NCBI GenBank assembly: GCA_036009105.1
Contig: DASYMJ010000156.1
Location: 1 to 8,413, forward strand
Direction: 5' to 3'
Source of the DNA: JAFAVZ01 sp036009105
GTDB taxonomy: Bacteria; Acidobacteriota; Thermoanaerobaculia; Gp7-AA8
Length of the DNA: 8,413 nucleotides
Of this stretch, positions 1 to 5,543 are shown in pieces. Position 1 is the stretch's first letter, and the number at the start of each line of letters is the position of its first letter. Below the pieces are notes generated by a model. The model was not told where the DNA came from. It worked only from the letters and a program-made list of their open reading frames with translations, and ran no database searches. Both the position numbers and the translations under genes were made by a program.

Positions 1-292
1 CAACGTAGTCACCGGCGACCGACACTTCCACCGGGTTGGAGCCGAAGGTGAGCGTGTCGTCGGAGGGATTATCGGTCACGAAGACCAGGCCGATGCATGC
101 GGCCAGTCCGAGGGCGGCGAGGGAGGCGGCGAGGGGGCGGAACCAGCTGGCGAGCAGCTGTGTCACCGTCGGCTGCGCGGCGATGCGGGCCCGGATGCGG
201 GCGGCGATGCGCGTGCGCATGGCGGCGTCGCCGTCGTAGCGAAGCGCGGCGGCCTCGCGGCGGAGGCGGTCGAAAAAGGGATCGTCAGTCAT
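1..292 (-). CDS. Probable membrane-anchored anti-sigma factor (partial, C-terminus off the left edge)
   Basis: The reading frame opens with ATG at 292 and stays open to base 1 (97 codons visible). Its start overlaps the end of the upstream ECF sigma gene by 8 bp (ATGACTGA), and a GAAGGA ribosome-binding site lies at 297-302, 4 nt upstream. The N-terminal ~50 residues are charged and Arg-rich (DDPFFDRLRRE at 3-13, then several R-I-R/A repeats). A single hydrophobic segment follows at about residues 54-72, then an acidic, Ser/Thr/Pro-containing stretch that would be outside the membrane. Cytoplasmic head, one helix and an external domain directly downstream of an ECF sigma gene is the classic anti-sigma layout, and that position is the main argument. 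No HX3CX2C zinc motif is visible, unlike the anti-sigma gene at the right end of the window, and no family could be recognised from sequence. It could also be another small membrane regulator. Confidence 0.6.
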   Translation of the reverse strand, partial: MTDDPFFDRLRREAAALRYDGDAAMRTRIAARIRARIAAQPTVTQLLASWFRPLAASLAALGLAACIGLVFVTDNPSDDTLTFGSNPVEVSVAGDYV

Positions 293-950
293 CGGGTCCT
301 TCATAGAGATCGTTCAGCTGCTCGCGGAGCTTACGCCGAGCGAGCGAGAGGTGCGAGCGCACCGTCCCTTCGCTCAGGTTCATCATCTCCGCGATGTCGC
401 CATGTTCGAATCCTTCCACCAGACTCAGTCGCGCCACCACGCGCTGCATCTCGGGGAGCGATTCCAACGCTGCATCGATACGCGCCGCCAGCTCGCTGGT
501 TTGCGCCGGCAGGTCGGCCTGGTCGCGCCGCGCCGCCGGCTCCTGCCCGGTGATCTCCTCGTGGCGGAAGCGGGTGCGGTGCTTCACCACGTCCAGGGCC
601 AGGTTGGTCACGATGCGGTAGATCCACGGCCCGAACGGCTCCCCCTCCCGGAAGCGCCCCAGGTTGCGGTAGGCGCGGACGAACGCCTCCTGGGCCAGGT
701 CCTCCGCGTCGTGAGTGTTGCGCACGATGTTCCAGGCAACGGAGACCACGCGCTTGAGGTACTTCGTGACGAGGTAGTCGTATGCTCCCTCATCGCCGCC
801 GCGCATCGCGGCGATCGCTCTCCTCTCCAGCGGGTCCTCGCGCGGCAGCGTCACATCGTTCGTCGTCAACCCGAACAATAGACGATCGAGGAGGGCCGGC
901 GTTGACCGGCCCCCCGGCCACTGCACTGCGATTGCCGCGGAGCCGATCAT
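285..950 (-). CDS. ECF-family RNA polymerase sigma factor
   Basis: This is a sigma-70 family extracytoplasmic-function sigma factor, which directs RNA polymerase to a small regulon. Region 2 spans about residues 56-125 (AYDYLV, then DAEDLAQEAFVRAYRNL, then PWIYRIVTNLALD). Region 4 spans about 155-210 (LPEMQRVVARL, then the helix-turn-helix around HGDIAEMMNLSEGTVRSHLSLARRKL). The two are joined by a short, poorly conserved linker, as is usual for ECF sigmas, which lack regions 1 and 3. The start is uncertain. ATG 950 follows the stop of the Spy-like gene directly (TAGATG) but has no good ribosome-binding site, and the first ~40 residues do not look like ECF sequence. Alternatives are TTG 878, TTG 869, GTG 854 and ATG 806; the last has an AGGAG about 13 nt upstream. 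A stem-loop at 893-912 would lie in the leader if a later start is used. The gene is probably co-transcribed with the Spy-like gene upstream and the membrane protein downstream. Confidence 0.93.
   Translation of the reverse strand: MIGSAAIAVQWPGGRSTPALLDRLLFGLTTNDVTLPREDPLERRAIAAMRGGDEGAYDYLVTKYLKRVVSVAWNIVRNTHDAEDLAQEAFVRAYRNLGRFREGEPFGPWIYRIVTNLALDVVKHRTRFRHEEITGQEPAARRDQADLPAQTSELAARIDAALESLPEMQRVVARLSLVEGFEHGDIAEMMNLSEGTVRSHLSLARRKLREQLNDLYEGPDD
893..912. other. GC-rich stem-loop between the Spy-like gene and the core of the sigma gene
   Basis: GGGCCGG at 893-899 pairs perfectly with CCGGCCC at 906-912 across a 6-nt loop. It has no T-run on the minus strand, so it is not a standard intrinsic terminator. 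It lies 39-58 nt after the Spy-like stop codon, inside the longest version of the sigma ORF. If sigma translation starts further downstream, this hairpin is in an intergenic leader and could attenuate or stabilise the mRNA between the two genes. In very GC-rich DNA a 7-bp perfect stem can arise by chance. Confidence 0.4.
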
Positions 951-1406
951 CTATTCGCGGTGCCGCGCCTCGCGCTCGGTCATGAGCGTGCTGAGCTTCG
1001 TGCGCTGTTCCGGCGTCAGGATGTTCAGCGCCTTGGAGAAGGCGGTGAGCGCGTTCGACTTCATGGTCCGCTCGTTGGCCAGCTGCTGATCGAGCACGGC
1101 CTGGGCGGCCGCGATGTTGTTCGGATCGGCGATGAGGGCCTTGGCCGCCTCGTGGATGCCGCCGCGCATCTGCTCGCGGTTCGCGGCGTGCTGGTCGTGC
1201 AGGTCCTTGAAGATGGCGCGGATCTGGTCGACCTGCGCGTCACTCAGGTCGAGCTCCTGCCGGGCGTGCTCGAGGCGCATCATGCCGAAGCCGCCGAGGG
1301 CGTCGTGACCGCCGCGATGCCGGCCCGGTCCTGCCCAGGCAAACGGCACGGCCATCGCGGCAATGAGGACGATGGTGCCGATGAGGATTGCTGTCCGTTT
1401 CTTCAT
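951..1406 (-). CDS. Exported Spy/CpxP-like LTXXQ-motif protein (periplasmic stress or metal sensor type)
   Basis: The product is 151 residues. Residues 1-25 form a clear signal peptide (MKKR, a hydrophobic core, then cleavage near AWA-GP). The mature part is almost entirely charged helix. It carries two copies of the LTXXQ-type motif that defines the Spy/CpxP fold, DLSDAQ at about 53-58 and LTPEQR at about 130-135. A Gly/His-rich stretch (GRHRGGHD) follows the cleavage site. Spy and CpxP are periplasmic chaperone or stress-feedback proteins, and the related CnrX binds metal and controls an ECF sigma through a membrane anti-sigma. The same three kinds of gene occur here in a row, so a sensor or modulator of the downstream sigma pathway is a reasonable inference. 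ATG 1406 is chosen because it begins the signal peptide and has an AGGAG site 9 nt upstream. The open frame extends much further upstream, but that part is antisense to the plus-strand gene. Confidence 0.87.
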   Translation of the reverse strand: MKKRTAILIGTIVLIAAMAVPFAWAGPGRHRGGHDALGGFGMMRLEHARQELDLSDAQVDQIRAIFKDLHDQHAANREQMRGGIHEAAKALIADPNNIAAAQAVLDQQLANERTMKSNALTAFSKALNILTPEQRTKLSTLMTEREARHRE

Positions 1407-1415
1407 GTTCGTGTT

Positions 1416-1420
1416 CTCCT
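1416..1420 (-). promoter_or_regulatory. Ribosome-binding site of the Spy-like gene
   Basis: AGGAG on the minus strand (within AAAAGGAGAACACGAAC) ends 9 nt before ATG 1406. It decides the start of the Spy-like gene against the much longer open frame that continues upstream on this strand. Confidence 0.8.
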
Positions 1421-1470
1421 TTTGAACCTGTAGCGGGTACGACGCCCTCCGGCAAATGTTGAACCCCTCG

Positions 1471-1476
1471 TATAAT
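1471..1476 (+). promoter_or_regulatory. Candidate -10 element for the plus-strand gene pair
   Basis: A perfect TATAAT lies 17 nt before ATG 1494 in the 87-bp gap between divergent genes. No recognisable -35 hexamer occurs at 16-18 bp spacing; TTGAAC at 1459-1464 is only 6 bp away and cannot serve. Transcription from here would give a leader of only about 10 nt with no Shine-Dalgarno sequence, so the first gene would be read from a nearly leaderless mRNA. In DNA this GC-rich an exact TATAAT beside a start codon is suggestive but not proof. Confidence 0.4.
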
Positions 1477-1493
1477 CGCGGCCACTGCTCCCG

Positions 1494-2831
1494 ATGCGAT
1501 CCTCCACATGGCTGACGGCGATCCTGGCGGCGTTCTGCGCCGCGGTGGCGGCGGTTTGCGCCGCCCAGGCGGCCGCCCAAACCCTGGAGTGTCCGCCCGG
1601 CGCCGCCGGCACCACGCGCAGCTGCGAAGTCTTCCACTACCACGTCGCGATGTACCGGCCGGACCGCAAGCCGATCATGGAAGTATGGGGTCTCAACCAG
1701 TTCGCCTCGCTGGCCGCCTGCGACCGCGCGCGGCAGGCGTACATCGAGCACAACCTGGCCGTCCTCGATTACTTCAAGCGCGTGCGCAACGAGCAGCAGT
1801 GGGAGCCGGACCGGGTCGGGCCGTGCCACTGCGACCGCTCCACCGAGCCGGGCAACCCGAAGTACCTGAGCGACGCGTTGCGCGGGCAGCAGCTGCGCAA
1901 CGCGGAGGAGATCCGGCAGATCGTGCGCGAGCGGCTGCTCGATGCCGGTGTGGCGAGCGACTCCGATCTGGTCCGCGGCCTCACGCCGCGGGTGACGGCG
2001 AACGCGCTCGTCGCCGGCGCGAAGCTCGTGCCGCTGCCGGCCGCCGTCGCCGCCACCACGGCGTCCAACTCGCCGAATGATCTGCGCTCCACGAAGGCGG
2101 CGGATGTGTCGACGCCGCCGGAGGTGACGGTGGACCTGGGGTTGGTGGAGATTCCGGTTGCGGCCGTGGTGGAAGTCGTTGCGGCACCTGCTGTAGCAAC
2201 TGCGGCTCCGACTACCGCCCCCGTCACCGATCCGGTTCCCGCCCCCACGCCCGCCCCACCTCCCCCCACGCCCGCCCCCGCCCCGCCGCCCCCGCCCGCC
2301 CCGGCCCCGGTCCCCGAGCCTGTGCAGCCGGCCCTGACCGCGGAAGAGCGCGAGGCGGCGGACGAAGCGGCGGAGCAGTTCATCCACTACGAGACCACGC
2401 GCGTGCAGAACATCCTCACCGCCGCGGACCGCGTCACGGACGAGGCCCTCAAGTCGAAGATCTACGACGCCATCACCGTCCGCCTGCAGGTGTTGCCGAA
2501 CCTGCGCACCCTCATCCAGGGCTCCGGCACGAAGAGCCGCCTGGCCACGCTGGCCCGCGACGCGCGGAGCGAGGACGACCGGCTGGCCCTGGTCACGCGG
2601 CTCTTCGGCAGCGAGATCCGGCGCCACTGGGCACCGCAGGACGCGGCGGATGTGGTCATCGACGTCCGGCCGGAGATCGAGGCCGATCCGGAGCGGGTGT
2701 TGCGCGATGCGAGCGGCCGGGTCAGCGAGGCGCAGCGCAAGCGCGCGCTCTACGTCCTGCTCGCGCACAACCAGCCGAGCGAGCAGCAGCAGCTCTGGCT
2801 GCAGACGGTGATCGAGGAGTTCCTGCGATGA
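1494..2831 (+). CDS. Exported protein of unknown function with Cys-containing N-domain, Pro/Ala linker and helical C-domain
   Basis: I do not recognise a family. The 445-residue product starts with a signal peptide (about 1-29, ending AQAAAQ). The N-terminal domain, about 30-200, carries five cysteines (C33, C44, C76, C111, C113; the last two in PCHCD) that could form disulfides or bind a ligand after export. Residues 247-279 are a low-complexity Pro/Ala linker of PAP and PPPP runs, encoded by a pyrimidine-rich tract. The C-terminal part, about 280-445, is acidic, charged and predicted helical, without Cys or membrane segments. ATG 1494 is the first start in frame; it lacks a Shine-Dalgarno sequence but sits just behind a TATAAT. 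The stop overlaps the next gene's start as ATGA, so the two are translationally coupled and probably work together in the cell envelope. The reading frame is certain from length and composition; the role is open. Confidence 0.85.
   Translation: MRSSTWLTAILAAFCAAVAAVCAAQAAAQTLECPPGAAGTTRSCEVFHYHVAMYRPDRKPIMEVWGLNQFASLAACDRARQAYIEHNLAVLDYFKRVRNEQQWEPDRVGPCHCDRSTEPGNPKYLSDALRGQQLRNAEEIRQIVRERLLDAGVASDSDLVRGLTPRVTANALVAGAKLVPLPAAVAATTASNSPNDLRSTKAADVSTPPEVTVDLGLVEIPVAAVVEVVAAPAVATAAPTTAPVTDPVPAPTPAPPPPTPAPAPPPPPAPAPVPEPVQPALTAEEREAADEAAEQFIHYETTRVQNILTAADRVTDEALKSKIYDAITVRLQVLPNLRTLIQGSGTKSRLATLARDARSEDDRLALVTRLFGSEIRRHWAPQDAADVVIDVRPEIEADPERVLRDASGRVSEAQRKRALYVLLAHNQPSEQQQLWLQTVIEEFLR
2814..2819 (+). 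promoter_or_regulatory. Ribosome-binding site fixing the start of the TPR gene
   Basis: GAGGAG inside the last codons of the preceding gene is followed by 8 nt and then ATG 2828. This is the best-placed ribosome-binding site on the plus strand of the window. It argues that ATG 2828 is the real start, so the repeat element that follows it is translated. Confidence 0.75.
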
Positions 2832-4570
2832 GCGGTTGCTGGTTGCTGGTTGCTGGTCCTATGTGCGTTGCGAATCTGCGGCGTGCGTCAGCACGACAAG
2901 CCTCACGGATTCGCAAAGCGCCCAAGACCAGCCACCAGCAACCAGCAACTCTCCGGTGGCGCCTGCTCATCCTGCTGCTCCTCGCGTTGCCGCTCGCCGC
3001 GCAGACGAGCGACGACTTCGCGAAGGCGGTCTTCTTCGGCAAGAAGTTCTTCGACATCAAAGACTACGCATCGGCCTACGACCAGTTTGCGAAGGCCGAC
3101 CAGCTGCAGCCGGACACGCCCGCCATCATCTACAACATGGCCGTGGTGCTGGCCCGGGCGGGGCGGTACTCGGAGGCGCAGGCGAAGGTCGACCGCTACG
3201 TGCAGCTGTTTCCGGCCGGCGCCGAGCGGCCGATGATCCAGCAGCTGCAGCTGGAGCTCGACTTCCAGCGCGAGCTGCAGAAGAAGCGGCAGGCCGAGCA
3301 GAGCTACGTCGACCTCTTCAACCGCGGCAAGTTCGCCTACACGCGCAACGACCTGGAGGCCGCGCTGAAGGTGTTCCAGGAGGCGGAGCAGCAGCGTCCC
3401 ACCGACGCGGCGGCCGTCTTCAACCAGGCCGTCATCCACGAGAAGCTCGGCGATCTGGCCAAGGCCTCGGAGCGTTTCCATCGCTACGAGGAGCTGGAGA
3501 GCGACGCCGAGGCGAAGGGCGGCGTCGGGCCGCGGTTGCTGCTGCTGGAGAGCGAGCTGGAAGACATGCGGACGAAGATCGTCTGCCCCTTCTGCGGCTA
3601 CCGCCTGCCGGCGAACGGCGGCGGATGGTGTCCCCGTTGCTGGCACGGCCCGTACGCGACGGCCTCGGCGGTGTGGAACACGCGGCCTTGCGTCGACGGC
3701 GCCACCGCCACGCGGGCGACGTACTTTTCGGAAGGGCGGTTCCAGAAGAACGACGTCCTGAGCTGCCTCTTCAACGGCACGATGGCCGAGTCGCTGCGCT
3801 ACACCCCGGCCAAGCAGAAGCAGATTCAGGATGCGCGCAAGGCCGAGGGGTGGACGTACAACGGCGAGATCATCCAGGGGCACGGCTCGGATGTGCGCTA
3901 CGTGCAGGGGCCGGACTATCTGGAAAGAATCATCGCGCCGCTGAGCGGAGACATCCTGCAGTTCGCCACGCACGAAGCCACGCCAGGCGTGTGGCTCCTC
4001 GATCGCGAGGACGTCATCATCGACGACCAGAAGTACACCTCGCGCTACGCGTACGACGGCAGCAACCGCATCTCGCGGCAGCAGGTCGAGTATCACAACG
4101 AGGCGGCCTGCGATCACGCCATCTCCATGACCGCCGACTACGCGTACCAGAACGACGCGCTGGTCACGGTGAAGCTCGCCGGCGGCTACACCGGCTTCGT
4201 GCCGGAGGGCTCGCCGAAGGTCGACTGGACGGCGAGCGTCGGCTACACCTACGACGCGAACGCGCGGGTGACGAAAGAAGAGCTGGTGTTGATGTCGATG
4301 AGCAAGATGTACACGCAGCGCCCCATCGGCGCCCTCCGCGACGACATCAACAAGCTCTACCTCGGCATGCGCCCGAACCGCCCCATCGAGAACGTCATGC
4401 GCACGGGTGATCTCTGCGCCACGTCGGGAACGATGATCCTCGGCAACCCGGTCGACCTGCGTCCGTTCTACGCGATGAGCCCCAACCTGGCCATGACGCT
4501 GCCGTTCGGCGTGACGCGGGCGGTGGTGACGTTCACCTATCCGGACAAGTTTTTGAACGATGAACGATGA
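2828..4570 (+). CDS. Exported TPR protein with zinc ribbon and YD-like repeats, function unknown
   Basis: The 580-residue product is coupled to the preceding gene (ATGA overlap, GAGGAG 8 nt upstream). Residues 3-41 are encoded by an inverted heptamer repeat. The signal-peptide core is at about 43-58 (RWRLLILLLLALPLAAQ). TPR-like helical repeats follow at about 63-132 (DYASAYDQFAKADQLQPDT and so on) and 158-226 (NDLEAALKVFQEAEQQRPTD), the sort of scaffold that binds other proteins. A zinc ribbon comes next: C253 and C256 (CPFC), then C268 and C271 (CPRC). The rest, about 290-575, is beta-rich with three YD-like repeats (YAYDGSNRI at 407, YAYQNDALV at 438, YTYDANARV at 473). YD repeats occur in RHS-type and cell-surface proteins. 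The combination is not one I can name. The last residues (NDER) and the stop lie in a second repeat element. The gene is intact; its role, perhaps envelope assembly with its coupled partner, is inference. Confidence 0.85.
   Translation: MSGCWLLVAGPMCVANLRRASARQASRIRKAPKTSHQQPATLRWRLLILLLLALPLAAQTSDDFAKAVFFGKKFFDIKDYASAYDQFAKADQLQPDTPAIIYNMAVVLARAGRYSEAQAKVDRYVQLFPAGAERPMIQQLQLELDFQRELQKKRQAEQSYVDLFNRGKFAYTRNDLEAALKVFQEAEQQRPTDAAAVFNQAVIHEKLGDLAKASERFHRYEELESDAEAKGGVGPRLLLLESELEDMRTKIVCPFCGYRLPANGGGWCPRCWHGPYATASAVWNTRPCVDGATATRATYFSEGRFQKNDVLSCLFNGTMAESLRYTPAKQKQIQDARKAEGWTYNGEIIQGHGSDVRYVQGPDYLERIIAPLSGDILQFATHEATPGVWLLDREDVIIDDQKYTSRYAYDGSNRISRQQVEYHNEAACDHAISMTADYAYQNDALVTVKLAGGYTGFVPEGSPKVDWTASVGYTYDANARVTKEELVLMSMSKMYTQRPIGALRDDINKLYLGMRPNRPIENVMRTGDLCATSGTMILGNPVDLRPFYAMSPNLAMTLPFGVTRAVVTFTYPDKFLNDER
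2834..2950. repeat. Heptamer-based inverted repeat (unit GGTTGCT) inside the start of the TPR gene
   Basis: The left arm (2834-2876) begins with three perfect GGTTGCT units plus GGT. The right arm (2908-2950) is its reverse complement at 36 of 43 positions with no gaps, including a perfect 9-bp TTGCGAATC/GATTCGCAA at the loop end. The 31-nt loop holds a smaller hairpin (CGTGC 2882-2886, GCACG 2891-2895). The element is exactly 117 bp, 39 codons, and lies in frame between codon 2 and the leucine before the signal-peptide core. Such structure is unrelated to coding need and looks like an inserted palindromic element. No transposase or clear target duplication is present. Confidence 0.85.
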
Positions 4571-4638
4571 AAGATGAACGATGAACGGGGAGCACAGCCC
4601 CGCCTTTGTTCATCGTTCATCTTTCCTCGTTCATCGTT
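4555..4638. repeat. Heptamer-based inverted repeat (unit GAACGAT) between convergent genes
   Basis: The left arm contains GAACGAT, GAACGAT, GAAAGAT, GAACGAT and GAAC in tandem from 4555 to 4586. The right arm at 4608-4638 is its reverse complement at 30 of 31 positions, including the odd GAAAGAT unit. The 21-nt loop carries a small GGGG/CCCC hairpin (4587-4590, 4598-4601) followed on the plus strand by GCCTTTGTT. The stop codon of the TPR gene (4568-4570) lies in the left arm and that of the CDF gene (4631-4633) in the right arm. A bidirectional transcript end or 3'-stabilising hairpin is plausible, though the T-run expected of a strong intrinsic terminator is missing. Confidence 0.9.
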
Positions 4639-5536
4639 GCCACGGTATGCAGTACGGGTCGTCGTCCGCGCATCTGGCGAACTCGAACTGCACCGTGGTG
4701 TGCACGATGCGGTACTCGCGCTGGAGCATCTCCGTCACCTGATCGAGCATGCTGGAGGTGCTGCGGATCGGCACGTCGCCCACCAGGAGGTGACACGACA
4801 GCGCGGAGCTGGACGGTCCGAGGGCCCAGATGTGCACGTGATGCACGCCGGAGACGCCGGTGATCCCTTCCAGCGAGTGCGCCACGGCGGCGGGGTCGAT
4901 GCCGGCCGGCGTCCCTTCCAGCAGCAGGTTCACCGCCTCGCGCAGCACGCCCCAGCTGCTCCACAGGATCATCACGCCGATCACGATCGAGACTGCCGGA
5001 TCCCACAGCGGTGACCCGGTGCGCCGGATGAGCAGCGCCGCGATGATGATGCCGACCGCCGACAGCGCGTCGCCCAGCTGGTGGACGACGGCGCTGCGGA
5101 TGTTGATGTCGTGCTTCCCTTCGTGGCGCAGGGCGAGGCCGATGGCGAGGTTCATGATCACCGCCACCGCTGCCACGACGAGCATCAATCCGCTGTCCAC
5201 CGGCTGCGGATGGCGGAAGCGGTTGAATGCCTCGACGAAGAGGAACGCGGTGAACGCGACGAGCGAGCCGGCGTTGATGAACGCCGCGAGGATGCCGGCG
5301 CGCTGATAGCCGTACGTCTTCTCGTGCGTCGCCGGCCGCCGCTCCAGGCGCACGGCCACGAAGGCGATCACCAGCGCGAGCACGTCGGTGAAGTTGTGCA
5401 GCGCGTCGCCGATCAGGGCGAGGGAACTGGCGGTGAAGCCGACGATCAGCTCGAGGATGATGAAGAGAGAGGTGAGGACGGTCGCTGCGAGCAGCTTGCG
5501 GGAGACCCCGGCATGGTGATGGTGATCATGGGCCAT
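4631..5536 (-). CDS. czcD: Cation diffusion facilitator (CDF) family zinc/cobalt/cadmium efflux transporter, CzcD-like
   Basis: The 301-residue product is a proton-coupled exporter of divalent metal ions (typically Zn2+, also Co2+ or Cd2+) in the inner membrane. It begins with a His-rich segment (MAHDHHHHAG). Six hydrophobic segments lie between about residues 14 and 200. The transport-site motifs H47-N-F-T-D51 in segment 2 and H152-Q-L-G-D156 in segment 5 give the two His and two Asp ligands typical of zinc-type CDF proteins. The C-terminal cytoplasmic domain (about 210-301) has the conserved VHHVHIWALG strand and ends with CADDDPYC, possible extra metal ligands. ATG 5536 is chosen because it opens the His-rich start, 7 nt after the purE stop; a longer frame to 5590 would overlap purE. 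It is last in the purD-purE unit. The symbol reflects similarity and the exact metal is not decided by the sequence. Confidence 0.93.
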   Translation of the reverse strand: MAHDHHHHAGVSRKLLAATVLTSLFIILELIVGFTASSLALIGDALHNFTDVLALVIAFVAVRLERRPATHEKTYGYQRAGILAAFINAGSLVAFTAFLFVEAFNRFRHPQPVDSGLMLVVAAVAVIMNLAIGLALRHEGKHDINIRSAVVHQLGDALSAVGIIIAALLIRRTGSPLWDPAVSIVIGVMILWSSWGVLREAVNLLLEGTPAGIDPAAVAHSLEGITGVSGVHHVHIWALGPSSSALSCHLLVGDVPIRSTSSMLDQVTEMLQREYRIVHTTVQFEFARCADDDPYCIPWQR

Positions 5537-5543
5537 CGGCGCA

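Noticed and set aside
1430..1470. ECF-type promoter for the Spy-sigma operon (GGTTCAAC-like followed by CGTC on the minus strand)
   Set aside because: The spacing (about 13 nt) is shorter than the usual 16-17 and the -35 match is weak, so autoregulation cannot be claimed from it.
951..2768. A 605-codon open frame on the minus strand that includes the Spy-like gene
   Set aside because: Only the last 151 codons are real. The rest is antisense to the plus-strand exported protein, Arg/Gly-rich low complexity from GC-biased DNA, and the true start has its own ribosome-binding site and signal peptide at 1406.
2834..2950. CRISPR array
   Set aside because: The tandem units are only 7 bp with no spacers, and no cas gene is nearby. 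The same holds for 4555-4638 and 7370-7439.
2903..4117. A 404-codon open frame on the minus strand opposite the TPR gene
   Set aside because: It has no recognisable motif and shows Arg/Leu/Val-rich composition typical of a shadow frame. The plus-strand frame has a signal peptide, TPR-like repeats and a zinc ribbon.
4556..4607. Strong intrinsic terminator
   Set aside because: The stem is long, but neither strand has a U-run directly after it; only a TTTGTT follows the small inner GC hairpin on the plus strand.
4555..4638. Insertion-sequence remnant or MITE with a target duplication
   Set aside because: No transposase remnant, no convincing flanking direct repeat and no terminal repeats distinct from the heptamer arms. 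A non-autonomous element of unknown mobilisation is still possible.
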